Shown here piece by piece: positions 54,801 to 64,000 of a stretch of 64,000 bases of DNA. The stretch spans positions 6,746,001 to 6,810,000 of the forward strand of contig NC_077240.1 of the NCBI RefSeq assembly GCF_947179165.1. Direction: 5' to 3'. Under the pieces are notes generated by a model. The model saw only the letters and a list, made by a program, of their open reading frames with translations. It was not told where the DNA came from and searched no databases. The DNA is from Solanum dulcamara. Its lineage: Eukaryota > Streptophyta > Magnoliopsida > Solanales > Solanaceae. Both the position numbers and the translations under genes were made by a program. Every line of letters starts with the position of its first letter. The stretch's first letter is position 1.

Positions 54801-56282
54801 ATATGATAATCAAAAGTACATAAAAAATACAACATATTGTAAATCATACAATAAAATTAAACGTCAATTACAATTCCTAAAGAAGTCTTCAACCTTCAAA
54901 TGAGTAATATCATTGAGTCATTAAAATCGTCATTCTTCAAAGCCAAATTTGTCTCAATATTATCATTATGCGAATGTCTTGCCTCAACATTATTTTCAAA
55001 TGTCAAGTACGACTCTATCCGAGCATTAGAAGAAGAGGCACCACCTCTATTTGCCTTTCTTTTGAAGGAATTTTGATAAAGCCTCACAAAATGCTCAGGC
55101 GTTCGACATTTATTTTTTCAGTGGTCTTTCATGCCACAACGATGATAGTTACTTCTTGAAGGACCATTTTGAGAACTCATATTGTTCTCTCTTTTAGGTT
55201 GACCACCACCACGATGATTATTATATTGTCTTATATCATTGTCATGTCCACGCACATTATTGTGACCTCAATTTTTAGTTTGTCTTCTTTCAGACTGGCC
55301 ATATGCTTTTACAACATTTGCTTTCGGTAATGGAGTAGTTCCACTGGAACGGACTTCATGATTTTTCATTAAAAGAGTATTATGTTGCTCAGCCACCAGA
55401 AGGCATGAGATCAATTCAGAGTATTTCTGAAAATCTTTTTTTACGGTGTTGCTGCTGTAATATCACATTAGATGCATGAAAAATAGTTAATGTCTTTTCC
55501 AACATGTCCTTAATCATTTATAGTTTTTTTACATAATTTTAATTGGGAATTTATTCTAAATACAACAAAATTATACTCAATTACAGTTTTAAAATCCTGA
55601 AACCGTAAGTGCATCCACTCATAATGATCCCTTGGCAAATACCGTTGTCCTAAGGTGGTCATACCTTTCTTTTAAACCTTTTCACAATTCAAGTGAATCT
55701 TTCACTGTCAAGTATTCAAGCTCAGACTTCATTCAGATGATGACAAAGGAAAATCATAGCCTTCGTTTTATCCTGACTTGATGTTTCATTTCCTTCGATT
55801 ATAGCATCACCAAGACCCTTAGAGGTAAGGTGGATTTTGACAAGATTGAAATGATGAAAACTATCATAAAAATATTTAAATTAGATTAAACTAATAAAAT
55901 TTTAACTATTGAAAATTAAGAACAACTTATATGATATTTTAATAAGAAATTTTATTTTCATTAATTAATAAAGTCTACTACCACCTTATATTATATGAAT
56001 AAGTGAATTAAATTTCAAGAAAATATATCTCAAACTCCATGTCACTTAATAAATATGTCTCCAGTATTAATAATCGACATTACATTTTATTTATCTTTTA
56101 TACTTGTCATAACAGTTTATTGCTATGCATAATTAGATATCCTTTTTTATCATTCTTAGATTACACTAAATCTCGTGCTTCTCTTATTTTGCACTTCATG
56201 CAGTATACAATGAATCATCCATCAAAAATATTAAGATGAAGATAACTTCACATACCTTATAAGAGACTTCGTGCTGATAATG

Positions 56283-56557
56283 TGTTATAAATAAAATGAC
56301 AAATCAACTTAAGAAGAGGAGGAGAGAGCAAATGAGTAATCTTATTGTTTTCTTCTCTTTTGTGTGTTCATCCATGCTTACAAGAATGCCTATTTATAGG
56401 CCTAAAAGAAGAAACAAAATGTGGTGGAAACACATAATAGTGGAAATAAATTATGGTGAAGGATAAAATATAGTGAAAATAAATTATGGTGGTGGATAAG
56501 ATATAATAAAAATAAATTGTGGTGGAGAATAACATGGACATATATTATTTTGTAACA
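56283..56557 (-). repeat. 5' LTR of copia copy B with intact TATA box
   Basis: TATAAATA on the minus strand (complement of 56391-56398). It is adjacent to the leader GTGCTGATAATG (plus strand), the same leader sequence as in copy A. Confidence 0.9.
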
Positions 56558-58124
56558 AGAGCCTTTTTTTAGGAACTTTTTGTTATAAAATTAGTAATAC
56601 TATTAGTATACTAATTCGTACGCGTTTAAGAGTCTTTTGTACAAGTAAATTACACAGGCCATTTAATTGTTGCCAAGTATAAGAGTTTTTTTTGTTAGGG
56701 TTTTTTCCTAATGCTCCACCATAATTAGAATTATTTTATTTTAGTATTGTTGAACCAATTTTTTGGATCTCTTTTTCAAGTAAATTAGCAAAAATATATA
56801 GGTCCGCACTCGAACTTTCTTTTTGCTTATATGAAATCTGTTTCGGTGTTTTTTCTTCAATTTAATTCGTATCTTCTTTTATAATTTTTCTTCAATATAT
56901 TGTAATTTCATTTGAATATATATATATATATATATATTATTGCATCTATAATTATAATCTATTCTTTATTATTTTTATATCCAATCTTTTATATTGTCAT
57001 GATACACATGTGCATCACACGTACTCTAAACTAGTATACTTTAAAATTGACTACAATTTTGTTCTTAATTTTTTCTTATTTGAATTATATTAAAATTTCT
57101 AATATTTAAAATTAATGTTTTTTTACCTTATATAAAACTTAAATTATGATAAATAAATAAAAGAATTAAAAATATTAAAGAAAGATTAATTGGAGTGCTT
57201 ATAATCTTTTTATTATAACCATCGACTTGTAACATGACAAAATTAGTACTCCAGTGATTCTGATCTCACTGGTTATAATTCATTAACATCATAGTACGAA
57301 TTTAGAATATTTTATTTTCTTGAGTAGAAAATCTATCAAAAACAATTTTTACCTTTCAAGATATAGGTAAAGTTTATGTAAACATTATCCTCTTCAGACC
57401 TCAATTATGAGATTATAATTGTTATTGTACTTGAATTTAGAATATTTATACTAAAAAAGATAAAAGGAAACAGAAGGCTCATATATTCATTGGTGGAAAA
57501 AAAGAAGGTCCATTTGAATATCAAACAGAATAATAACAATACATATTAACTTGTTGCCAACACATGCAAACTAGCTGCAACTTTTATGAAAATAGGAAGC
57601 TGTCTGAATATAGAGAGTTATCAATTCACTCCTGCTGTGGAAGTTGTACATGGTTGGAATAGGAAAAACATAAACAGAAAATGTGAAAATGACCTAAGTT
57701 TTAATCCCCTAGATCACTACTCATGCAAGGTGATCCCTGCCCAACAAGAATAGAAAACATGATCCTCATAGAATGTCAAAACAGTTAAAAGATTAAGAGT
57801 GTAGACATGAAATTATAAGCATATGAAGATAACAAGATTGATCAGCAATGTACCTACCACCTAACCACAGCAAACTTCAATGTTTAGATCTTTTTACTCA
57901 TTTTTCTAAAATCCAGTAAGGAATGAGAAGAAAAACCGAGAAGCAGCTTCCGCAGCATCCCAAGTAAAATCACCTCCTGATGTAGTGGATTCAATGATCA
58001 TAATTCAAACCTGCATCTCAGCTCTCTTTACTTGGTAATTGGTGCTTTAGACCAAAACTCCTCATCCAAGGCTTGGGTTTGGAAAAATTGAGTAGTATAC
58101 AGTACTATTATCAACTACCTAGGC
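56558..58124. other. Intergenic and 3' flank of the RETICULATA-related gene
   Basis: AT-rich. Includes an (AT)n microsatellite at 56917-56939 and a very diverged RTE 3' UTR remnant at about 57361-57430 (GTTTATGTAAACATTATCC, CAGACCTCAATTATGAGATT). From about 57560 the composition is more balanced and probably contains the 3' UTR of the next gene. Confidence 0.5.
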
Positions 58125-61100
58125 TCAACTTGCTACCTTTTTCCTGACTATTCTTTTTCTTCGAGCCTTAGGAGCTGATGTTTCACCCTCAGTCGTTGAG
58201 TCACTCTGACTTTGTTTGATACCCAAAAGCCCAAGCCCGGAAACAATGGAATTCTTGGATATGAACCATTTTGAAGATGACTGCTCAAGCCCTCCTTCGG
58301 TAGGCCTACTGTATGCCTTCAAGAGATCATCTGAATGAGCCAGTGGATCCACCTCCACACCAAGCCAAGCTAGTCTTGATGTCTCTCCTACTTGAACATT
58401 CAACGCTCTGCATATAATGAAATATTATTGAACTGGGAAAGATCAAATCAATACACACCAGTATTATTACAAGATCAACGATATTGTATAATATTTCCTG
58501 ACCTCCAATAAAAGAAATTGCATATAATTTCACCTAGTCTTGGGATACAGGTGGTAAAATTCTTTTATAAAGATAAAAAGTGTTCTTACAGACCCCCAAA
58601 AAATATGAAACCTCTACAGTCACTAAGTACTGCAGTGGAAGAATTCAAAAGATACTATAGACCTATCAGAAGAGCAAGTAATGACAGAAATAGAGAAACA
58701 TAACCAACTTTTACTGATAGCAGTAAATAAATTTTTTGTATCAGTAGTAAAAGAGGAAAAGGAAATTGAGACTGAAAAAAAAAACTAATTTGCCTGAGTA
58801 AACTACTGTGCAGCTAAATACCTCATGGCAGTGCTGAAGACGAGAGCCACCCCAATAACATCAAAGTAGTTAAAAACAGCTCTGTCAAATCCATTCAACA
58901 GCTGATAACGCAGGTTTGCATATACACCAAGGAAGGCCCCATAACCGAGTGCATTACTACTCACAGATGGAATAGACACTGATAACCTAGTGAATGGTAA
59001 ACAGAAGCCATCAGCAATGGACATACCTTACATTTCCCTTACATGAAAAATTAGATCTAAACAAAAGCCCAACTGTATAAATAAATGGTTCCTAAGCCAA
59101 AAAATGCTGACCTTCCCTCCTTTTTACTGGAAAGAAGATTTGATAGAGCCCCCTGCACAGTTCCTGCACTGAGCCCAAGCATACACAACTCTGCAGCCTT
59201 ATAGAAAAAGGAATGAACTCTCTTCTGCAAGTCAAATTCCCTTAAAGGGTAACTCTTTTCAAAGATATTGTTTGGCAGCTTCTGTAATGTGTTCTGCAAA
59301 TCATAGCGGAAAGTATTCCCATAGGATTGACAAGGAGCAAGTGTCCAAAAAACAGCAGCATTGCAAGCCGTTGCAGTTAGGACGTTAAGAAGAGCAAGAT
59401 CCCACTCCTGCTTAATCCTAGATCAAAGTAAAATAGAACATGTAAATTAAGTCGATCATCTTATATTGTGTTTACCAACAATTAACATTTATTAAGAGAG
59501 TAAGGATGCCCAAAGTGTGGAAGAAAGCCAACCCCACCCCCCACCCCCCCACCCCAAAAAAAAAACATCAAAAGAACATTTAAAAAATAAATAAAGAACA
59601 TACCTTTCTTTACGGTTTTTGACCTCCCACCACACTGAGCAACCAATTGTAAGTGCCTGATCCAGAAGCAGCTTGTTTAAAAAAGCTGGATCTGCAATCT
59701 TCCTGTCACAGAGAGATAATCCAGAAAAATTAAGGAAACTGCAAATGTCACTTCAATATGCGGTAAAAACTTGAATACTTAAATACATTATTTAGATAGC
59801 AAAACAATTGACAACAAAAACTCTGAAAAGCTTAGATGACGTAGCCTAAGGTGTCAAACTGCCCCATGGATTTACAAGGCTTTCAACTTTGGGGCTGATA
59901 TAGCCACCAGAGCAACTTTCATCCTGCAGAGTTTAATATCTAATATGTTCTACTGGTGCGAATTGAACTTCATGGAAAATCGGCGCTGTAAATTTCCTTC
60001 ATGTTTTTGAAAGATAAAACAAGACTGCTGCTCCTTCCCGCAGCAGATCAAACCCAATAAACTAATAGGAAATGATCAATACTGCCAACTCATCTCATTC
60101 AAAGAGAAATCCCATAACAAAACCAATTTTGGCTGCAGAAGTATGGAAAAAGAAAATCCTTTTTCAGCTTTGCGTTCTTAGTTATTATTTCGATGTAGCT
60201 ATTTCATGGAATGTGTGGGGCTAATAAGTAAAAACGGCTCTATTTCACTAAGAAAATACTTTCATGATCTTGAACAAGCGTGACAAGCTTGGAAGATGAG
60301 TGCTCAAAAATGCCTGTGAAGCTAACACAATAATAATTTGTAGTAGTGACTGCAACGCTAAGAAACATACTTGAGATGCAAGATATTTCGAGAGGATCTT
60401 AATATTTTATTTTATAAGAACAACAGGATCTTAATTTAAACAGACAGAATAACTACTCTGCTAAGCAATGATATTTCTGACATGCCACTACATACTGTTT
60501 ATCCAGTAGACAGATTTTTGTCCAAAATATTTGCCCTGTGAGGAGTTTAGAGTACTGTAATGGTGCTACACTACCTGCCATTGAATGCCCTGGATAATCC
60601 TTGAGGAAGTAACCGAGAAATAAATCTAGCCACGGTAGGCCTAGCATTGTAAGCAAGAAATTTCACCAATTGGGCAGAGCTGACTAATCCCTGGATGAAA
60701 AAGCAGAAACTAAAGTTAGACATGAAATAACCCGGCCAAAACGAGACAACTGCGTAGATCAATTTACCATTTCATAGGCTTGCCGAAGTCCAGGTGGTAA
60801 ATCCATCATTGTCTTCTGCCACTCATTCAGCACGGCATCAACAAATTTACGATCAAACAACTGGGCAACATGGAAAAATTGTGAGTAACATGACACTATT
60901 ACAATAAATCCAGAATTAAGCAGAAGCAGTTTTCCACTTGCAGAGGCCTCTTACTTCCTGTAGTAGCATTCGTCTCCTAAAAAGCCCACCCTCATCTCCA
61001 TCATCACCATCATCGAAATCATCAAAGTAATCGTCATCATCACCATCATCATCACCTCCATCACCACCGCCATGATTTAGATTTTTCCCCATATTTCCAC

Positions 61101-62655
61101 CTCCTCCACCAGTTGAAAGCTGTGATTTGGCGAAATTATTAGCAAATTTGCTCAACCAAGTGTTTACTAAATAGTAGCACAAGACACAAGGCTAACAATG
61201 AAGCTTAACATCATGAGAGAAAGAGAGAGAACACATTGTTCTCAACATAGTTGGATTAGAACGCTAATATCTTATATAGTAGCAGAAGCACCATTTCACG
61301 TCATATATGCCAAACTAAAAAGTGCATTCAACTTTTCCTTCATTGAAAAGGAAAGATGCTAAAAACAGAAAAAAATAGCAACAAAATACCTTTGTAAAGG
61401 CGCATACACACATCTCAAATCTAGTACGCAACTTCAGAATTATGTATTCTCGGACACATATTGCCACTTAAGTGATATCAGACTCAATTTTAACACTTCG
61501 AATTAAAGTGTTTGTGGTTTGTCAGAGTTGGCCAGACCTTTGTCAATCGATTGTAAATAGCAATGGGAATCCACACAGAGAACTCTTCATTTCGAGTCTC
61601 CAGTATAACATATGGGGAGGAGAACACAAAACATCTATACTCAGCCACAACTCCGTTCTATAAATATGACAGTATCCTTCAACCTTTGTTAGGAATATAG
61701 GAGACAACCATCCAAGTATCAAGAGAATAGTTGATACAACAGAAGTTCCAGCTCCATTTCTATGGCCAAGCGTCAACTAGTTAAATCCTGAATAACATTG
61801 TTTTTCAAAAACATTCCTTATTGACAGAAAGAACCTTCTTCTTGTAGAAGGCAATTCCTAAAACTCTATACCAATCAATTAACTAAGCCTCAAAACTCAA
61901 GCTAGTAGGCGAATGTCAAAAATTCTAGAACTCGCTAAATTTCAAATACTCATATTTTTGACATTAACTTCTACTTCAAAAGAACCTCACTGCCCCTTAA
62001 CTTTAAGTCTTATATCTTAGGAAGAGCCATCTCAGTCACCATTAGAAATCAGCAGGAACTATGATTAAATGTTTGATTATTAGCATAAATACACGAGAAG
62101 CACAAATTGATTCGATTAGACAGGTAGGAAAAAAAAACCGATGATCACAAGGAAAAGATGACAATTTCAGCAGAGGAATGAAAGCAGATAATTCTCAAGA
62201 AAGAAGAGACTGTTCCCCTCAATACCTTGGAAGCTATATAAGTAAACGCTTAGCAAAAGCATCTACACAAAGAATTAGAATTTGTGTTTAACTTCCGTAT
62301 TTTATCAACTAACCTCTGGAGTAGAGCTGGTCTGCTGCTTCTGTGACAAATCAAGCTTGGCTTTTTCCAAAGTAACCGAACCAAGCGCACTGTATTTTCC
62401 CCCCTTCATTACCGGCGCAAACATGACCGAAGAAGAAGAGGATGGATGATGAAGCGCAGGTGACCCTTGAAAGCAACGTTCCAAACCGGAAACTGGGTCT
62501 CCATCGACTGCCGGCGACGCTGTAGCCTTGATTTTACAAACTTTGTTGGCTCTAATTGGGCGGCATAGTAAAGGGGGAAACAAGGGTTTTGAGGAAGGGA
62601 CAATTTGGGTATTAATAGGCATGATTTGTCCTGTTTGGAATACTGCTAGAGACAT
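58125..62655 (-). CDS. RETICULATA-related protein (DUF3411), chloroplast envelope type
   Basis: Eight exons on the minus strand: 62655-62314, 61119-60955, 60860-60768, 60690-60575, 59702-59604, 59417-59112, 58986-58822, 58407-58125; 522 aa, stop TGA. Residues 1-45 form a plastid transit peptide (Ser/Pro/Lys-rich). Residues about 117-160 are Gly- then Asp-rich (GGGGGN, DDDGDDDDYFDDF), as in this family. The DUF3411 domain spans about 170-430 with LPPGLRQAYEM, QLVKFLAYNARPTVARF, LLLDQALTIGCSVWWE, TATACNAAVFWTLAPC, GLSAGTVQGALSN and NALGYGAFLGVYANLRYQL; several stretches are membrane-spanning. The basic C-terminus (RRKRIVRKK) is an extension. Family members affect mesophyll and chloroplast development. 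Length suggests the RER7-like branch, but I cannot confirm the subgroup. Confidence 0.93.
59531..59554 (-). other. G-quadruplex-like tract in intron 6 of the DUF3411 gene
   Basis: Four C runs (4, 6, 7, 4) separated by single A on the plus strand, so four G runs on the transcribed-sense strand, 110 or so bases from the upstream acceptor side and inside the 186-base intron between 59604 and 59417. Followed by an A10 run. Confidence 0.8.
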
Positions 62656-63034
62656 TCTTGTTTTTTTTTTCTCTTTCGGATAGATAGAAATAGAAAAAAA
62701 GAAACTTTATGGATAGGTTTTCATGGAGGAATGGAAACTGGCAGTGCCGATAGCAAAAGTTGAAGAAGAGAGAAGGAGAGGTTGAGAGAGGAGTTGAGGT
62801 TTAGAAGATGAAGGGGAAATAGGTAAAGCCGACTACAAGACAAACCCAATCCAGAACTGCTAGTTGTTTTTCCTCTAAACCCCCAAAACTCAAAATGCTC
62901 TACCAAATCACTTGTTAATAACTAGTCCTCACATGGTGCCTTAATTTACCAATTTCATATTTAAGATCATAAAATTAAAATATATTATTTTTATTTTTTA
63001 AAATTAAATAAATTAATTAAAATTAAAAAAGTAA
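62656..63034. other. 5' flank of the DUF3411 gene
   Basis: To about 62900 the sequence is mixed and GA-rich, a likely 5' UTR and core promoter; beyond it is AT-rich. I see no clear TATA box and no other gene. Confidence 0.4.
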
Positions 63035-64000
63035 TATTTTGATAATTTTATTTTTTTATCCTAACTTATTATAGTAGTTCCATCTCGTGTCATATTTTTC
63101 TTTACAGATTTATCATTTAAATTATTGATGTGTGATATTATGTAATGATGGCAAGGAAGACTCGACATAAATGGGGTCTAAAGAAAAATTTCAATCAGAG
63201 GTCTAAAATCTAAACAAACTTCATATACATTTATTTAAAATTTATTTTTTTACACTTTTAAGATGCAAATTATTAGTTAATATTTTTTTTTTATAAATGA
63301 TTTCTTGGAATATTTTTTTTTCATTCATTATTAGTTTTAGGTAATATTTTATTAATTCCACATTGAAAAAAAATCTTCCAATAAAATAATTATTATATGA
63401 ATTGTTATCATAATTCTATAAGTAATAAGTTGACAAATTTTAAATCCTATTCAAAAAATTGATAAATTGGCCCCCACTTTAATATGTTTATTGTAATACT
63501 TGAAAATGTAAGAAAGTATAAGAAAAGAATTTGCAATTCACTTTGTTCAACACTTTCTACTATTGATTATATTTGACAGAGTAACTCTAACTTATCAAAA
63601 TAATTGAAGGAGGGTACAAAAGGAGTTTAAAAGAATAAAATAATGTGAATTTTAGAGGAGAAAATGTAAGAGGCAAAACAACATTTTCTTGATTTCTTTT
63701 ATTTGAATGGGATTAAAGAGAATAAAATAATATAATTTTATTTTTTTAAAAAATGTACTTTTTATTATATTAATTAATTTTTTTCGATGAAAAAGATTAA
63801 CATATAATTTATTTTTGGTAAAAATTTGAGGTCCCCCAAGATTGGGGGCCTAAGGCATATGTCTTATATTTTATATCATAGAGTCGGTCCTGAACGATGA
63901 AGAACAATATAATTTATTCAAAATATTATATTTATTAAAATAATACAATACAACACAATATATTATAAAATAATATATAACAACCATCCAAACAGGATCT
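63035..64000. mobile_element. Second copy of the 24.2 kb MITE, split by a nested insertion
   Basis: 63035-63155 matches the middle of the lipase-intron MITE (ATCCTAACTTATTATAG, GATTATGTAATGATGG-like). 63899-63996 matches its right part (ACAATATAATTTATTCAAA, then AACAACCATCCAAACAGG). Between them is about 740 bp of unrelated AT-rich sequence (63160-63895) whose right end reads GGGGGCCTAAGGCATATG...GAGTCGGTCCTGA. The left terminal repeat is not found, so the left part is truncated. Confidence 0.65.

Larger units (their letters stand above)
51563..56557 (-). mobile_element. Ty1/copia retrotransposon (copy B) with both LTRs, internally deleted
   Basis: About 5.0 kb on the minus strand. LTRs at 56283-56557 (5') and 51563-51838 (3') are about 275 bp each. 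A polypurine tract AAGGGGGAGGGGG (minus) abuts the 3' LTR. Flanks AGAGT (51558-51562) and AGAGC (56558-56562) are a near-perfect 5 bp TSD. Domains in minus order: gag (about 56000-55150), a damaged zinc knuckle (55140-55100; first Cys is Tyr and the codon after His is TGA), protease with D-S-A-T-T-H (about 54640), gag-pre-integrase (54262-54040), integrase core with R-L-D-N-A-G-E-F-T-S-Q (about 53800), integrase end (to 53370), the first half of reverse transcriptase (52864-52364; R-L-V-A-Q-D-F-S-Q), then RNase H C-terminus with L-Y-E-D-N-A-A (52293-52024). The catalytic Y-V-D-D part of reverse transcriptase is deleted. Same family as 7010-9600. Confidence 0.93.

Noticed and set aside
15525..62655. 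Lipid/plastid metabolic gene cluster
   Set aside because: Fibrillin, lipase, ELO and the DUF3411 protein are on both strands, widely spaced, interrupted by unrelated genes, and lack known pathway linkage.
1..64000. CRISPR array, phage, plasmid or organelle-derived insert
   Set aside because: No spaced direct repeats, no rRNA or organelle genes, and all protein genes have plant introns.

Overview
The window is plant nuclear DNA, almost certainly from a Solanaceae species (tomato, potato, tobacco or pepper kin). The genes have many AT-rich GT-AG introns. The repeats include tRNA-derived SINEs of the Solanaceae type, RTE-like LINE tails ending in TTG repeats, Ty1/copia elements, L1 LINEs, MITEs and a Helitron-like element. 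I see no bacterial, viral, CRISPR or organelle-derived segment.

Six protein genes and one tRNA gene can be assembled exon by exon; every chain of exons closes in frame. On the plus strand: a plastid fibrillin (PAP, FBN6-like; 15525-18632, 250 aa), a plastid-type patatin-like lipase (23426-27216, 412 aa) and a DUF639 protein (28688-47640, 827 aa from 11 exons over 19 kb). On the minus strand: tRNA-Ala(AGC) (27746-27818), a thaumatin-like protein with a hydrophobic C-terminal tail (48313-49635, 287 aa), an ELO-type fatty acid elongase (50155-50982, 275 aa) and a RETICULATA-related DUF3411 protein (58125-62655, 522 aa).

Layout. 0-15.4 kb is repeat-rich and has no confident gene: an L1 tail, a 1.4 kb tandem duplication with an RTE LINE in its second copy, a truncated copia element with a perfect target-site duplication (TSD), a Helitron-like element and a 2 kb LTR-like repeat. 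15.5-27.2 kb holds the fibrillin and lipase genes, separated by a diverged tandem array. 27.7-47.6 kb holds the tRNA and the DUF639 gene, whose introns carry L1, RTE, SINE and copia insertions. 48.3-51 kb is a compact minus-strand pair (thaumatin-like, ELO). 51.6-56.6 kb is a copia element with both LTRs. 58.1-62.7 kb is the RETICULATA-related gene. The right edge is a MITE split by another insertion.

Four of the six proteins are plastid- or lipid-related by family, but they sit on both strands with ordinary spacing, so I do not read this as a functional cluster. The most unusual signals are in the repeats. Two separate copia copies share a TGA at the same gag zinc-knuckle codon. A gutted copia element in the last DUF639 intron is bracketed by a perfect 27 bp inverted repeat. 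The tandem duplication at 1.5-5 kb keeps splice-like sites but no shared reading frame. I found nothing I would call a new biological system.
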